Assembly (NCBI RefSeq): GCF_028823535.1
Contig: NZ_JAQIYM010000003.1
Span: 248,001 to 312,000, forward strand
From: Pseudomonas serbica
GTDB lineage: Bacteria > Pseudomonadota > Gammaproteobacteria > Pseudomonadales > Pseudomonadaceae
DNA: 64,000 nucleotides
Direction of reading: 5' to 3'
Made by a program: the position numbers and the translations under genes. The notes under the pieces are model-generated. The model was not told the origin of the DNA and ran no database searches. It saw only the letters and a program-made list of their open reading frames with translations. Below, in pieces: positions 10,175 to 19,427 of the stretch (the stretch's first letter is position 1; every line of letters starts with the position of its first letter).

Positions 10175-10182
10175 ACGCGGTC

Positions 10183-11736
10183 CTACGTGATCGGCGCCGG
10201 GTTGAACAAGGTGATGTCGTTATGCAGCTTGTGCTTTTCAGCCCACGTCTGCTGCTTGCCGCTGGCCACATCCAGGTAGTAGTGGAACAGCTCCCAGCCA
10301 AGCTCCTCGATGGAAGCGCGACCGGTGGCAATGCGCCCGGCGTCGATGTCGATCAGGTCCGGCCAGCGCTGCGCCAGTTCGGTCCGGGTCGACACTTTCA
10401 CCACCGGTGCCATGGCCAGTCCATAAGGCGTACCGCGCCCCGTGGTGAACACATGCAGGTTCATCCCCGCCGCCAGTTGCAAGGTACCGCAGACAAAGTC
10501 ACTGGCCGGGGTCGCGCAGAAGATCAGGCCTTTTTCCTTGAAACGCTCGCCAGGGCCGAGCACCCCGCTGATCGCACTGCTGCCGGACTTGACGATCGAG
10601 CCCAGGGACTTCTCGACAATGTTCGACAACCCGCCCTTCTTGTTACCCGGCGTGGTGTTGGCACTGCGGTCCGCCTCACCCTTGGCCAGGTAACGGTCGT
10701 ACCAGTCCATTTCCCGCACCAGTTCCTGCGCGACTGCCTCGGTTTTAGCGCGGGAGGTCAGCAGGTAGATCGCATCGCGAACCTCAGTCACTTCGGAGAA
10801 CATCACCGTCGCACCGGCACGCAGTAACAGGTCCGAGGCATAACCCAGGGCCGGGTTGGCGGTGATCCCGGAAAACGCATCACTGCCACCACATTGCATG
10901 CCGAGGATCAGCTCCGACGCCGGTACGGTTTCCCGACGGCGTTGATCAAGCTTCTTCAGACGGATTTCCGCCAGCTCCATGATCTGTTCGATCATCTCGG
11001 TAAATCCGTGACTGGAATCCTGCAGGCGATACAGCCACGGCTCGCTCAAGTCCACCGAGGCATCGTCCTCGTGCATCACCTGCCCGGCCTGCAATTTCTC
11101 GCAGCCAAGGCTGATCACCAAGGCTTCGCCTCCCAGGTTCGGGTTGCGCGCCAGGTTGCGCACGGTGCGGATCGGGATATAGGCGTCAGTCGCGGTGATT
11201 GCCACGCCACAGCCGTAGCTGTGGGTCAGCGCCACTACGTCATCGACGTGCGGGTACTTGGGCAACAGCTCGTCCTTGATGCGCTTGACCGCATGATCCA
11301 GTACACCCGTTACGCACTGCACCGTGGTCGTGATGCCCAGAATGTTACGCGTGCCGACCGTACCGTCGGCGTTGCGATAACCCTCGAACGTATAACCTTC
11401 CAGTGGTGCCTGCGCGGCCGGCACTTCGGTGGACAGCGGCAGGCTGTCCAGCGGCGGCGCGGTCGGCATGCGCAGTTGATCTTCCTTGACCCAACTGCCA
11501 CGGGGAATCGGCTGCAGGGCGTAGCCGATGACCTGCCCGTAACGAATCACCTGGCCACCCTCGGGAATGCCTACAAGGGTGACCTTGTGGCTCTGTGGCA
11601 CGAAGTCCACGGTGACCAGGCCATCCGGGAACTCGGTTCCGGCCGGCACACCCTGGTCATTGACCACGATCACCACATTGTCCCGCTCGTGCAGGCGGAT
11701 GTAACGCGGCGAGTCGGAATGTTCAATCAACTGCAT
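10183..11736 (-). CDS. garD: Galactarate dehydratase
   Basis: Dehydrates D-galactarate (meso-galactarate) to 5-dehydro-4-deoxy-D-glucarate. It has 517 aa, the usual size. The N-terminal SAF domain (about residues 1-85, [12 protein letters not shown]...) is followed by the UxaA-type catalytic domain ([49 protein letters not shown], in segments) and the C-terminal domain with [23 protein letters not shown] 11736 follows GAGGAG. It lies 11 nt after the MFS gene, so they are one transcript. Altronate dehydratase is the main alternative, but the kdgD neighbour favours GarD. Confidence 0.93.
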   Translation of the reverse strand: MQLIEHSDSPRYIRLHERDNVVIVVNDQGVPAGTEFPDGLVTVDFVPQSHKVTLVGIPEGGQVIRYGQVIGYALQPIPRGSWVKEDQLRMPTAPPLDSLPLSTEVPAAQAPLEGYTFEGYRNADGTVGTRNILGITTTVQCVTGVLDHAVKRIKDELLPKYPHVDDVVALTHSYGCGVAITATDAYIPIRTVRNLARNPNLGGEALVISLGCEKLQAGQVMHEDDASVDLSEPWLYRLQDSSHGFTEMIEQIMELAEIRLKKLDQRRRETVPASELILGMQCGGSDAFSGITANPALGYASDLLLRAGATVMFSEVTEVRDAIYLLTSRAKTEAVAQELVREMDWYDRYLAKGEADRSANTTPGNKKGGLSNIVEKSLGSIVKSGSSAISGVLGPGERFKEKGLIFCATPASDFVCGTLQLAAGMNLHVFTTGRGTPYGLAMAPVVKVSTRTELAQRWPDLIDIDAGRIATGRASIEELGWELFHYYLDVASGKQQTWAEKHKLHNDITLFNPAPIT

Positions 11737-11747
11737 GACGCCGCTCC

Positions 11748-13118
11748 TCAGGAATGCGCTTGTGACAATTTACCGGATGCTTCAGGACCGTTTACCGGCG
11801 GCTCCTTGAGCACCACTCGCTTGATCGGACCGACGATGACCAGGTAGCTGAACACTGCGACCAGTGCGTTGCAACCGACAAACACCAGCGCCCATTTGAA
11901 CGAGCCGGTGGAGCTGATGATGTAGCCAATCACGATCGGAGTGGTGATCGAGGCCAGGTTACCGAAGGTGTTGAACAGGCCACCGCTCAAACCGGCGATC
12001 TGCTTCGGTGAAGTATCGGACACCACGGCCCAACCCAATGCACCCACGCCTTTGCCGAAGAACGCCAGGGCCATGAAGCCCACGACCATCCATTCAACGT
12101 CTACGTAGTTGCAGGCAACGATGCTGCTGGACACCAGCAGGCCGGCGATGATCGGCGCCTTGCGGGCGAAGGTCAGGGAATGGCCCTTGCGCAGCAGGTA
12201 GTCGGAAATCACGCCGCCGAGCACACCGCCGATGAAGCCGCAGATCGCTGGCAACGAGGCAATGAAACCGGCCTTGAGGATGGTCATGCCGCGTTCCTGC
12301 ACCAGGTACACCGGGAACCAGGTCAGGAAGAAGTAGGTGATGCCGTTGATGCAGTACTGGCCCAGATACACACCGAGCATCATGCGATTGGTCAGCAACT
12401 GGCGGATATAGTCCCATTTCGGACCGTCGGCCTTTTTGCCTTTGCCCTTGTCCTGGTCCATGTCGACCATGCCGCCATTGTCGGCAATGTGCTTGAACTC
12501 GGCGTCGTTGATCATCGGGTGTTGGCGCGGGCTGTAGATAACCTTCAGCCAGATGCCGGAGAAGATGATGCCGATCACGCCCATGACGATGAACACGTGC
12601 TGCCAGCCGAAGCTGTAGACGATCCAGCCCATCAGCGGTGCAAACAACACGGTGGCAAAGTACTGCGCCGAGTTGAAGATCGCCGAAGCGGTGCCGCGTT
12701 CGGCAGTGGGGAACCAGGCCGCGACGATGCGTGCGTTGCCCGGGAAGGACGGCGCTTCGGCCAGCCCCACCAGAAAGCGCAGCATGAACAGCGCAACCAC
12801 CGCCGTGGACATGCCGAACTCGCCGACGTAACCCTGCAACACGGTGAACAGGGACCAGGTGAAGATGCTCAGTGCATAGATTTTTTTCGAACCGAAACGG
12901 TCCAGCAGCCAGCCACCGGGAATTTGCCCGGCCACGTAGGCCCAACCAAATGCGGAGAAGATATAGCCGAGGGTAACCGCATCGATGCCAAGGTCCTTTT
13001 GCAGGCTGGAGCCCGCGATGGCGATAGTGGCGCGGTCGGCGTAGTTGATCGTGGTCACCAGAAACAGCATGAGCAGGATCAAATAGCGGACGTGAGTCGG
13101 CTTCTTGGACGATTGCAT
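11748..13118 (-). CDS. MFS glucarate/galactarate transporter
   Basis: A 456-aa major facilitator of the anion:cation symporter (GudP/GarP, phthalate permease) type with twelve helices. [15 protein letters not shown] in helix 1, [22 protein letters not shown] (the 2-3 loop motif) and [18 protein letters not shown] in helix 4 are diagnostic. It probably imports galactarate or glucarate with protons for the downstream dehydratase. ATG 13118 follows GGGAG. It lies upstream of garD by 11 nt; a degenerate REPIN separates it from the dehydrogenase gene. Confidence 0.92.
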   Translation of the reverse strand: MQSSKKPTHVRYLILLMLFLVTTINYADRATIAIAGSSLQKDLGIDAVTLGYIFSAFGWAYVAGQIPGGWLLDRFGSKKIYALSIFTWSLFTVLQGYVGEFGMSTAVVALFMLRFLVGLAEAPSFPGNARIVAAWFPTAERGTASAIFNSAQYFATVLFAPLMGWIVYSFGWQHVFIVMGVIGIIFSGIWLKVIYSPRQHPMINDAEFKHIADNGGMVDMDQDKGKGKKADGPKWDYIRQLLTNRMMLGVYLGQYCINGITYFFLTWFPVYLVQERGMTILKAGFIASLPAICGFIGGVLGGVISDYLLRKGHSLTFARKAPIIAGLLVSSSIVACNYVDVEWMVVGFMALAFFGKGVGALGWAVVSDTSPKQIAGLSGGLFNTFGNLASITTPIVIGYIISSTGSFKWALVFVGCNALVAVFSYLVIVGPIKRVVLKEPPVNGPEASGKLSQAHS

Positions 13119-13170
13119 GTAGATGTACTCCCACTGATTATTTTTATGCGGGGTGAATCTTTGGTTCTTC

Positions 13171-13286
13171 TGTGGGAGCGAGCCTGCTCGCGATGGAGGT
13201 CAACGATGACGCAGGGCATTAGGGTTAACGCCGCGACCTCAAGACCTTCGTGAGCAATCGAACGTCGACCGGCTGCTCCTACAGGG
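13171..13286. repeat. Degenerate REPIN
   Basis: A good left REP (TGTGGGAGCGAGCCTGCTCG, 13171-13190 and on to 13196) and a decayed right partner (TCGTGAGCAA ... GGCTGCTCCTACAGGG, about 13247-13286). It lies in the 176-nt gap between the dehydrogenase gene and the MFS gene of the galactarate operon. Confidence 0.75.
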
Positions 13287-13294
13287 GTATTGCG

Positions 13295-14740
13295 TTACGA
13301 GCCGATGTAGCTGGTCTTCACGACCGTGTAGAACTCTTGTGCATAGCGACCTTGCTCACGTGATCCATAGGATGAACCTTTACGCCCACCGAACGGAACG
13401 TGGTAATCCACACCGGCGGTCGGCAGGTTGACCATCACCATCCCGGCCTGGGAGTGGCGCTTGAAGTGGTTGGCATACTTCAACGAAGTGGTGGCGATGC
13501 CCGCCGACAGACCGAACTCGGTGTCGTTGGCCATGGCCAGCGCAGCTTCGTAATCGGCGACGCGGACGATGTTGGCCACCGGGCCGAAGATCTCTTCACG
13601 GCTGATACGCATCGACGCTTCGCTGTCGGCAAACAGGGTTGGCGCGAGGAAGTAACCCTCGGTGTCGCAGGTCACCAGACCACCGCCACTGACCAGGCGC
13701 GCACCTTCGGACTGGCCAATGTCGATGTACTTCATGTCCTGTTCAAGCTGCGCTTGCGAAACCACTGGACCGATATCGGTACCGGTTTTCAACGCGTGGC
13801 CAACCTTGATCGACTTCATGCGCTCGGCCATGGCTTCGACAAACTGGTCGTGAATCCCGGCGGTGACGATAAAGCGGCTCGACGCCGTGCAACGCTGGCC
13901 GGTGGAGTAGAACGCGCTCTGTACCGACAACTCGACCGCTTGCTTGAGGTCGGCGTCGTCGAGAATGATCTGCGGGTTCTTGCCGCCCATTTCCAGCTGC
14001 ACCTTGGCCTGGCGCGAGACGCAGCTGACGGCTATCTGCCGACCTACGCCCACGGAACCGGTGAAGCTGATGCCATCGACTTTCGGGCTATGCACCAGCG
14101 CATCGCCAACCACACGACCGCTGCCCATCACCAGGTTGAACACACCGGCCGGGAAGCCAGCGCGGGAGATGATTTCCGCCAGGGCCCAGGCACAACCCGG
14201 CACCAGGTCCGCAGGCTTGAGCACGACGCAGTTGCCGTAGGCCAGGGCCGGGGCGATTTTCCATGCCGGGATGGCAATCGGGAAGTTCCACGGGGTGATC
14301 AGACCGACCACGCCCAACGCTTCGCGGGTGACTTCTACATTGACGCCCGGACGCACCGACGGCAGGTAGTCGCCGGACAGGCGCAGGCATTCACCGGCGA
14401 AGAACTTGAAGATATTACCGGCGCGGGTCACTTCGCCGATGGCTTCGGGCAGGGTCTTGCCCTCTTCCCGGGCCAGCAGGGTGCCGAGCTCTTCGCGACG
14501 GGCGAGGATTTCAGTGCCGACTTTATCCAGGGAGTCGTGACGCGCCTGGATGCCGGAAGTGGACCACGCCGGGAATGCGGCACGGGCGGCGTCGATGGCG
14601 GCGTTGACCTGGGCCAGGTCAGCCTTGGCGTAATCGCCGATGGCATCGGTCAGTTCGGACGGGTTGATGTTGGTGGAGTAATCGCCACCGGCAACCCACT
14701 CACCGTTGATGTAGTTGTCGTAACGCTTTGCATTTGCCAC
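13295..14740 (-). CDS. 2-oxoglutarate semialdehyde (2,5-dioxovalerate) dehydrogenase
   Basis: NAD(P)-dependent aldehyde dehydrogenase of 481 aa that oxidises 2,5-dioxopentanoate to 2-oxoglutarate, the last step of the oxidative galactarate/glucarate route. It shows ITPWNFPIAIPAWKIAPALA, the Glu motif QLEMGGKNPQ, the catalytic Cys motif FYSTGQRCTASSR and EEIFGPVANI. I chose GTG 14740 (MANAKRYDNYINGEW), which follows GAGGG at 7 nt. GTG 14770 would overlap the kdgD terminator and lacks a ribosome site. The function comes from context; family members can also use other semialdehydes. Confidence 0.9.
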   Translation of the reverse strand: MANAKRYDNYINGEWVAGGDYSTNINPSELTDAIGDYAKADLAQVNAAIDAARAAFPAWSTSGIQARHDSLDKVGTEILARREELGTLLAREEGKTLPEAIGEVTRAGNIFKFFAGECLRLSGDYLPSVRPGVNVEVTREALGVVGLITPWNFPIAIPAWKIAPALAYGNCVVLKPADLVPGCAWALAEIISRAGFPAGVFNLVMGSGRVVGDALVHSPKVDGISFTGSVGVGRQIAVSCVSRQAKVQLEMGGKNPQIILDDADLKQAVELSVQSAFYSTGQRCTASSRFIVTAGIHDQFVEAMAERMKSIKVGHALKTGTDIGPVVSQAQLEQDMKYIDIGQSEGARLVSGGGLVTCDTEGYFLAPTLFADSEASMRISREEIFGPVANIVRVADYEAALAMANDTEFGLSAGIATTSLKYANHFKRHSQAGMVMVNLPTAGVDYHVPFGGRKGSSYGSREQGRYAQEFYTVVKTSYIGS

Positions 14741-14772
14741 GGGACTGCCCTCGAAACAAAAAGATTTCACGC

Positions 14773-14795
14773 AAAAGGCCGCTGACTCAGCGGCC
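14773..14795 (-). terminator. Intrinsic terminator after kdgD
   Basis: The stem GGCCGCTG / CAGCGGCC with a 3-nt loop is followed on the minus strand by TTTTG. It lies between kdgD and the dehydrogenase gene, so it probably reduces transcription of the four downstream genes relative to kdgD. Confidence 0.75.
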
Positions 14796-14811
14796 CCGTT
14801 AAATCGAAGTG

Positions 14812-15723
14812 TTACTGCGCGCCCTGCTTGTCGATCAGCGCGGCGAGCATTTCGTACTCTTCGCCGGTCAGGTCGGTCAGCGGTGCACGTACGGGACCGG
14901 CGTCGTAACCGGCAATTTTTGCCCCGGCCTTGACGATGCTCACGGCATAACCCGCCTTGCGGTTACGAATGTCCAGGTACGGCAGGAAGAAGTCGTCGAT
15001 GATCTTGCCAACGGTGGCGTGATCTTCGCGAGCGATGGCGTGGTAGAAGTCCATCGCGGTTTTCGGGATGAAGTTGAACACCGCCGAGGAGTAGACCGGC
15101 ACGCCCAGGGCCTTGTAGGCCGCAGCGTAGACTTCGGCGGTCGGCAAGCCACCCAGGTAGCTGAAGCGATCACCGAGGCGGCGACGGATCGACACCATCA
15201 ACTCGATATCGCCCAGGCCATCCTTGTAGCCGATCAGGTTAGGGCAGCGCTCGGCCAGACGTTCCAGCAACGGTGCGTTCAGGCGGCAAACGTTGCGGTT
15301 GTAGACCACCACGCCGATGTTGACCGACTTGCACACCGCTTCAACGTGGGCGGCAACGCCGTCCTGGCTGGCTTCGGTCAGGTAGTGCGGCAGCAGCAAC
15401 AGGCCTTTGGCGCCCAGACGCTCGGCTTCCTGGGCGTATTCGATGGCTTGACGGGTCGAACCGCCGACGCCGGCCAGGATTGGCACGCTGGTGGCGCAAG
15501 TGTCGACGGCAGTCTTGATGATTTCCGAGTATTCACTGGCCGCCAGAGAGAAAAACTCACCGGTACCGCCTGCGGCGAACAAAGCCGAGGCGCCGTATGG
15601 GGCCAGCCATTCAAGACGCTTGATGTAACCAGCGCGATTGAAATCGCCCTGGGCATTGAAATCGGTGACCGGGAAAGACAGCAGACCGGAAGAGAGGATG
15701 GACTTCAGTTCTTGTGGATTCAT
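14812..15723 (-). CDS. kdgD: 5-dehydro-4-deoxyglucarate dehydratase
   Basis: Decarboxylating dehydratase of the DHDPS/NAL superfamily: 5-dehydro-4-deoxy-D-glucarate to 2,5-dioxopentanoate + CO2 + water. It has 303 aa. The Schiff-base lysine is Lys167 ([11 protein letters not shown]), the partner tyrosine Tyr141 (VVVYNRN), and the substrate motif [11 protein letters not shown] spans residues 50-60. The chosen ATG 15723 gives [20 protein letters not shown], the usual family start. First gene of the galactarate transcript, with an operator-like palindrome 58 bp upstream. Confidence 0.96.
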   Translation of the reverse strand: MNPQELKSILSSGLLSFPVTDFNAQGDFNRAGYIKRLEWLAPYGASALFAAGGTGEFFSLAASEYSEIIKTAVDTCATSVPILAGVGGSTRQAIEYAQEAERLGAKGLLLLPHYLTEASQDGVAAHVEAVCKSVNIGVVVYNRNVCRLNAPLLERLAERCPNLIGYKDGLGDIELMVSIRRRLGDRFSYLGGLPTAEVYAAAYKALGVPVYSSAVFNFIPKTAMDFYHAIAREDHATVGKIIDDFFLPYLDIRNRKAGYAVSIVKAGAKIAGYDAGPVRAPLTDLTGEEYEMLAALIDKQGAQ

Positions 15724-15780
15724 TATTCGAACACCCTGGGTAGCGACGTTTGTGTGTGAGAAACCGTTCAGCCTTCGCCG

Positions 15781-15804
15781 AAGTTGTAGGTCATCGTACA
15801 ACTT
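15781..15804. promoter_or_regulatory. Putative GntR operator upstream of kdgD
   Basis: A perfect inverted repeat AAGTTGTA-N8-TACAACTT. Read on the minus strand it contains GTTGTACGATGACCT, which recurs with one change (GTTGTACGATCACCT) upstream of the adjacent GntR gene. TTGTA/TACAA half-sites are in keeping with FadR-type GntR regulators. It lies 58 bp before the kdgD start. Confidence 0.7.
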
Positions 15805-16120
15805 AAAATATAACCGTCAACTGCATTTCATCGTCAGGGGTAAAAATTGTTCGACAAGAAGGCGTGGACGCCAGTGGTTATGGGCGTTTCAGCGTTGGAA
15901 GAAGAAATGGGATGCACAGCATGGGGAGATACGTTGTCGGAAGATCATTGAGCGATTGCCGAGAATGAGGCGTGCTTTGCGGGCGCCATCGCGAGCAGGC
16001 TCGTTCCCACGGGGGGATCGCCTGCGCACACGAAAACCTGTGAGCATTCGCAATCAATTGTGGAAGCGAGCCTGCTCGCGTTGAGGGCTTACCGGGCGAT
16101 GACTCGCCGAAGCAGCAAGA
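15805..16120. other. Intergenic region gntR-kdgD
   Basis: The gap between the gntR stop and the kdgD operator. It contains a REPIN (15986-16086) and otherwise no gene-like reading frame or RNA that I recognise. AT-rich sequence right after the operator (ACTTAAAATATAACC) may be part of the kdgD promoter. Confidence 0.5.
15986..16086. repeat. REPIN, inverted-outward orientation
   Basis: Arms CCATCGCGAGCAGGCTCGTTC (from 15986, first 20 matched) and TTGTGGAAGCGAGCCTGCTC (from 16059). As in the element near 10.1 kb, the TGTGG(G/A)A ends face inward. Confidence 0.8.
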
Positions 16121-16870
16121 CTAACCGCGCTGCGCCTCAGCCTCTTCATGGGCATGACGCAGCCGCTCGCGGCTGTTGGTCAGGTGCAGGCGCATGGCAG
16201 CGCGCGCCGCGTCGGAGTCCTGGCGGGCGATGGCGTCGTAGATCTCTTCGTGCTCGCGGCTCAGGCGGTTCATGTAGTGCTGCTGATCGTCATGGGCCAA
16301 CCGAGCAGAGTTCAGGCGGGTACGCGGAATGATGCTGGTGCCCAGGTGAGTCATGATGTCGGTGAAATAGCGGTTGCCGGTCGCCAGGGCGATCTGCAGG
16401 TGGAACTGGAAGTCCGAGGCCACGGCATCGCTGGCATGGGAAACACTTTCATTCAGTGCATCCAACGCCGCCCTCATTAAACCAAGCTGCTCGGGGCTGC
16501 GACGTTGCGCGGCGAGACCGGCGGACTCCACCTCCAGGCTGATGCGTAGCTCGAGAATCGCCAGCACGTCTCGCAGGGTGACCACGGTCGCCGGGTCGAT
16601 ACGGAAACCGCTCGGGCTCGGGGTGTCGAGCACGAAGGTGCCGATGCCATGACGGGTTTCCACCTGCCCGGCCGCCTGCAAACGGGAAATCGCTTCACGC
16701 ACCACCGTACGGCTGACGCCATGGGCATCCATGATCGCCGACTCGGTGGGTAACTTGTCGCCACGCTTCAAGTGACCGTCGCGGATCTGCTCGGACAGCA
16801 CCGTCACCAGTTCCTGAGCGAGGCTGCGGCGCTTGCGAGGGAGGCGTGGTGCGGCGTTCGGGTTTTCCAT
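16121..16870 (-). CDS. GntR/FadR-family (FCD) transcriptional regulator of the galactarate genes
   Basis: A 249-aa regulator. The winged helix is N-terminal (about residues 14-80: LAQELVTVLSEQIRDGHLKRGDKLPTE..VSRTVVREAISRLQAAGQVETRHGIGTFV, in segments). The C-terminal FCD ligand domain has the metal-binding pattern of the family (Asp and His of DFQFHLQIALATGN, then REHEEIYDAI and HLTNSRERL). It probably senses galactarate or glucarate and releases the kdgD operator. ATG 16870 (MENPNAAP) was chosen; an ATG at 16879 is possible. Starts further upstream would run into the operator-like copy at 16927. Confidence 0.9.
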   Translation of the reverse strand: MENPNAAPRLPRKRRSLAQELVTVLSEQIRDGHLKRGDKLPTESAIMDAHGVSRTVVREAISRLQAAGQVETRHGIGTFVLDTPSPSGFRIDPATVVTLRDVLAILELRISLEVESAGLAAQRRSPEQLGLMRAALDALNESVSHASDAVASDFQFHLQIALATGNRYFTDIMTHLGTSIIPRTRLNSARLAHDDQQHYMNRLSREHEEIYDAIARQDSDAARAAMRLHLTNSRERLRHAHEEAEAQRG

Positions 16871-16925
16871 GGTGAACATCTGTCTCGAAAGATTCGGCTG
16901 CTGAATCCGCATCATAGCGCAACGC

Positions 16926-16946
16926 GGTTGTACGATCACCTTGTAG
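16926..16946. promoter_or_regulatory. Second operator-like copy upstream of gntR
   Basis: GGTTGTACGATCACCT (16926-16941) matches 13 of 14 core positions of the kdgD operator. The expected right half TACAAC is replaced by TTGTAGGA, which is the end of the adjacent REPIN. It suggests autoregulation; only the left half is conserved. Confidence 0.5.
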
Positions 16947-17026
16947 GACCTAGCTTGCCAGCGATGGCCATAACGCGGTTTTCTGTGGAACTGCGTTATC
17001 GTTCATCGCTGGCAAGCCAGCTCCCA
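16942..17026. repeat. REPIN of the GCTGGCAAGC subtype
   Basis: Left arm TGTAGGACCTAGCTTGCCAG (from 16942) and right arm CATCGCTGGCAAGCCAGCTCC (17004-17024, written in part). This is a different core from the TTGCTCGCGA type. The spacer contains ATAACGC/GCGTTAT, forming an inner hairpin. Confidence 0.75.
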
Positions 17027-17041
17027 AAGAGCTCGTGGTGT

Positions 17042-18769
17042 TTATGCGGTCACGGCCTGGTCGACCAAACGCCCGTTCTCGATACGAACGTGCCGCGGGT
17101 GGAAACGCTTGAGGCTGCTGCGATGGCCGACACTGACAATGCTCAGCCCCGGCAACTCATCGATCAGTGCCTGGTACAGCGACGCCTCGTCTTCTTCATC
17201 CATCGCCGAAGTCGCTTCGTCCATGTACAGCCATTGCGGTGCAAAAAGCAGCGCGCGGGCAAAGGCCAGGCGCTGCTGCTCGCCCGGCGAGAGCATGCGC
17301 TGCCAGTGATTGGCTTCGTCGAGACGCGCCACCAGGTGCGGCAAACGGCAGGTTTCCAGGACGTGCACGTAGCGCTCGTTCGGGTAAGTATCGCCCGCCT
17401 GTGGATAACTCAACGCTTCGCGCAACGTGCCAATCGGTAGATAAGGCTTTTGCGGCAGGAACAGATAGCGCGCCGCCGGCAGCCGGATACTGCCGTGCCC
17501 GGCTGGCCACAGGTGTCCCATCGCCCGCAGCAAGGTCGACTTGCCGCTGCCGGAACGACCACTGAGCATGACGCGCTCGCCCTCTTCCACGGTCATGTCG
17601 GCATTGGTCAACAGGTGGCGACCGTCGGCCAGGTCGAGGCCGAGGTTGTGCACCTTCAAGGCAGCACCCGAGTTCTGCACGTCAATGGCTGGCGCACGTT
17701 GCTCGTTGTCGGACATGGCCTGGCGGAAGCTGAGCAGACGATCACAGGTGGCGCGCCACGAAGCGAGGCTCTGGTAGGCGGTGATAAACCAGCTGAAGGC
17801 ATCCTGGACATTGCCGAACGCCGAGCTGATCTGCATCAGTTCACCCAGTTCGATCTTGCCGGCGAGGTAACGCGGCGCGGCCACCATGAAGGGGAAGATG
17901 ATGGCGGCCTGCTCGTAACCGGACGTGAAGAAGGTCAGGCGCTTGGACACCTTCATGATGTCCCAGAAGTTGTGCCAGACCATTGAGAAGCGATGGGTCA
18001 AGCGGCGGTTCTCGTTGGGCTCGCCGTTGTACAGCGCGATGCTTTCGGCATTCTCGCGAACCCGTACCATGGAGAATCGCAGGTCGGCTTCGAAGCGTTG
18101 TTGCCGGTTGTTCAGGCCGATCAGGCGGCGACCGATCATGTGCGTCAACCAGCTACCCACCACGGCGTAGACCAGCACGCACCAGAACATGTAGCCGGGA
18201 ATGGTCACACCGAACACCTCGATGCTGCCCGACACACCCCAGAGGATGATCGAGAACGACACCAGGCTGACGATATTGCGCAGCAGTCCAACGCCCAGGC
18301 TCAAGGTGTCGGAGGTGAAATTATTGAGGTCTTCGGAAATCCGCTGGTCCGGGTTATCGGTGTAGCCCCCCTGCTCCAGCTGGTAGTAGTTCTTGTTGCC
18401 CAGCCAACGGGCGAAATGCTTTTCGGTGAGCCACGCCCGCCAGCGAATCGTCAGCATCTGCGTCAGGTAAAGCCGGTACACCGCACCGACAATCGCCACT
18501 GCCGCAATCGCGCAGAAATACAGGATCAGTCGCCAGAATGCCTCCTCGTCCTTTTGCTGCAGGGCGTTGTAGAAATCCTTGTACCAGGTGTTGAACCACA
18601 CCGAGATGCCCACGCTCATCAGCGACAGCGCAATCACGGCAATCAGCAATGTCCAGGCCTTTACCTTTTCTTCGCTCTGCCAATATGGCGTGATCATGGC
18701 CCAGACTTTTCGGAAAAAATGCCCGCGCACAGCATCATTGACCGCGCAATATTCAGCGTTCTGATTCAT
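17042..18769 (-). CDS. ABC transporter, fused permease/ATPase, SbmA/YddA-like
   Basis: A 575-aa half-transporter (expected dimer). The N-terminal SbmA/BacA-like membrane domain has about six helices (residues 40-350; WFNTWYKDFYNALQQKDEEAFW is the typical loop). The C-terminal ATPase has Walker A GRSGSGKST, a signature LSPGEQQRLAFAR and Walker B WLYMDEATSAMD. The family exports or imports peptides, long-chain acyl compounds or cobalamin-like substrates; none can be chosen here. It stands alone, flanked by a REPIN. Confidence 0.88.
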   Translation of the reverse strand: MNQNAEYCAVNDAVRGHFFRKVWAMITPYWQSEEKVKAWTLLIAVIALSLMSVGISVWFNTWYKDFYNALQQKDEEAFWRLILYFCAIAAVAIVGAVYRLYLTQMLTIRWRAWLTEKHFARWLGNKNYYQLEQGGYTDNPDQRISEDLNNFTSDTLSLGVGLLRNIVSLVSFSIILWGVSGSIEVFGVTIPGYMFWCVLVYAVVGSWLTHMIGRRLIGLNNRQQRFEADLRFSMVRVRENAESIALYNGEPNENRRLTHRFSMVWHNFWDIMKVSKRLTFFTSGYEQAAIIFPFMVAAPRYLAGKIELGELMQISSAFGNVQDAFSWFITAYQSLASWRATCDRLLSFRQAMSDNEQRAPAIDVQNSGAALKVHNLGLDLADGRHLLTNADMTVEEGERVMLSGRSGSGKSTLLRAMGHLWPAGHGSIRLPAARYLFLPQKPYLPIGTLREALSYPQAGDTYPNERYVHVLETCRLPHLVARLDEANHWQRMLSPGEQQRLAFARALLFAPQWLYMDEATSAMDEEDEASLYQALIDELPGLSIVSVGHRSSLKRFHPRHVRIENGRLVDQAVTA

Positions 18770-18866
18770 GGATAAGGCTCGATAAGAAAAAGTACATGCA
18801 CGAACCGATCATAGATGATCGGTTCGGTTTGTCGCGAGGAACAGCCCGCATTCGTTCAGCGCCGGT

Positions 18867-19427
18867 TCAGCGACGAACGGGACGCTTCTGCAGTTTGCGC
18901 TGCAGCGTACGGCGATGCATGCCCAGGGCGCGGGCGGTAGCGGAGATGTTGCCCTCGTGCTCGGTCAACACGCGCTGGATGTGTTCCCACTGCAGGCGGT
19001 CCACGGACATCGGGTTTTCCGGCACCAGGCTGTCAAGGTCGGCGTGTTCGGACAGCAGCGCGGCCAGCACGTCGTCGGCGTCGGCGGGCTTGCACAGATA
19101 ATTGCAGGCGCCGCGCTTGATCGCCTCCACGGCGGTGGCGATGCTCGAATAACCGGTGAGGATCACCACGCGCATTTCCGGGTCCATTTCCAGCAGCTTG
19201 GGTAGCAGCACCAGGCCAGAATCACCATCCATTTTCAGGTCCAGCGCGGCATAGTCCGGCATATCGGCCTGGGCGATGGTCAGCCCCTCTTCGGCGGAAC
19301 CGGCGGTGCTGACGCGAAAGCCACGGCGGGCCATGGCGCGGGCCATCACCCGGGTAAAGGTCGCGTCATCGTCGACCAGCAGCAAATGCGGCAGTTCTTC
19401 GCCTTCGACTTGGATTTCGTCACTCAT
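18867..19427 (-). CDS. roxR: Redox response regulator RoxR (RegA/ActR/PrrA family)
   Basis: A 186-aa response regulator. The receiver has Asp19-21 (LLVDDD), phospho-acceptor Asp63 (ALDLKMD) and Lys in LCKPAD. A short linker leads to the Fis-type helix-turn-helix EGNISATARALGMHRRTLQRKL typical of RegA. In Pseudomonas RoxSR controls respiratory oxidases and cyanide tolerance. ATG 19427 follows GAGGAG and lies 8 nt inside the end of roxS, so translation is coupled. Confidence 0.94.
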   Translation of the reverse strand: MSDEIQVEGEELPHLLLVDDDATFTRVMARAMARRGFRVSTAGSAEEGLTIAQADMPDYAALDLKMDGDSGLVLLPKLLEMDPEMRVVILTGYSSIATAVEAIKRGACNYLCKPADADDVLAALLSEHADLDSLVPENPMSVDRLQWEHIQRVLTEHEGNISATARALGMHRRTLQRKLQKRPVRR

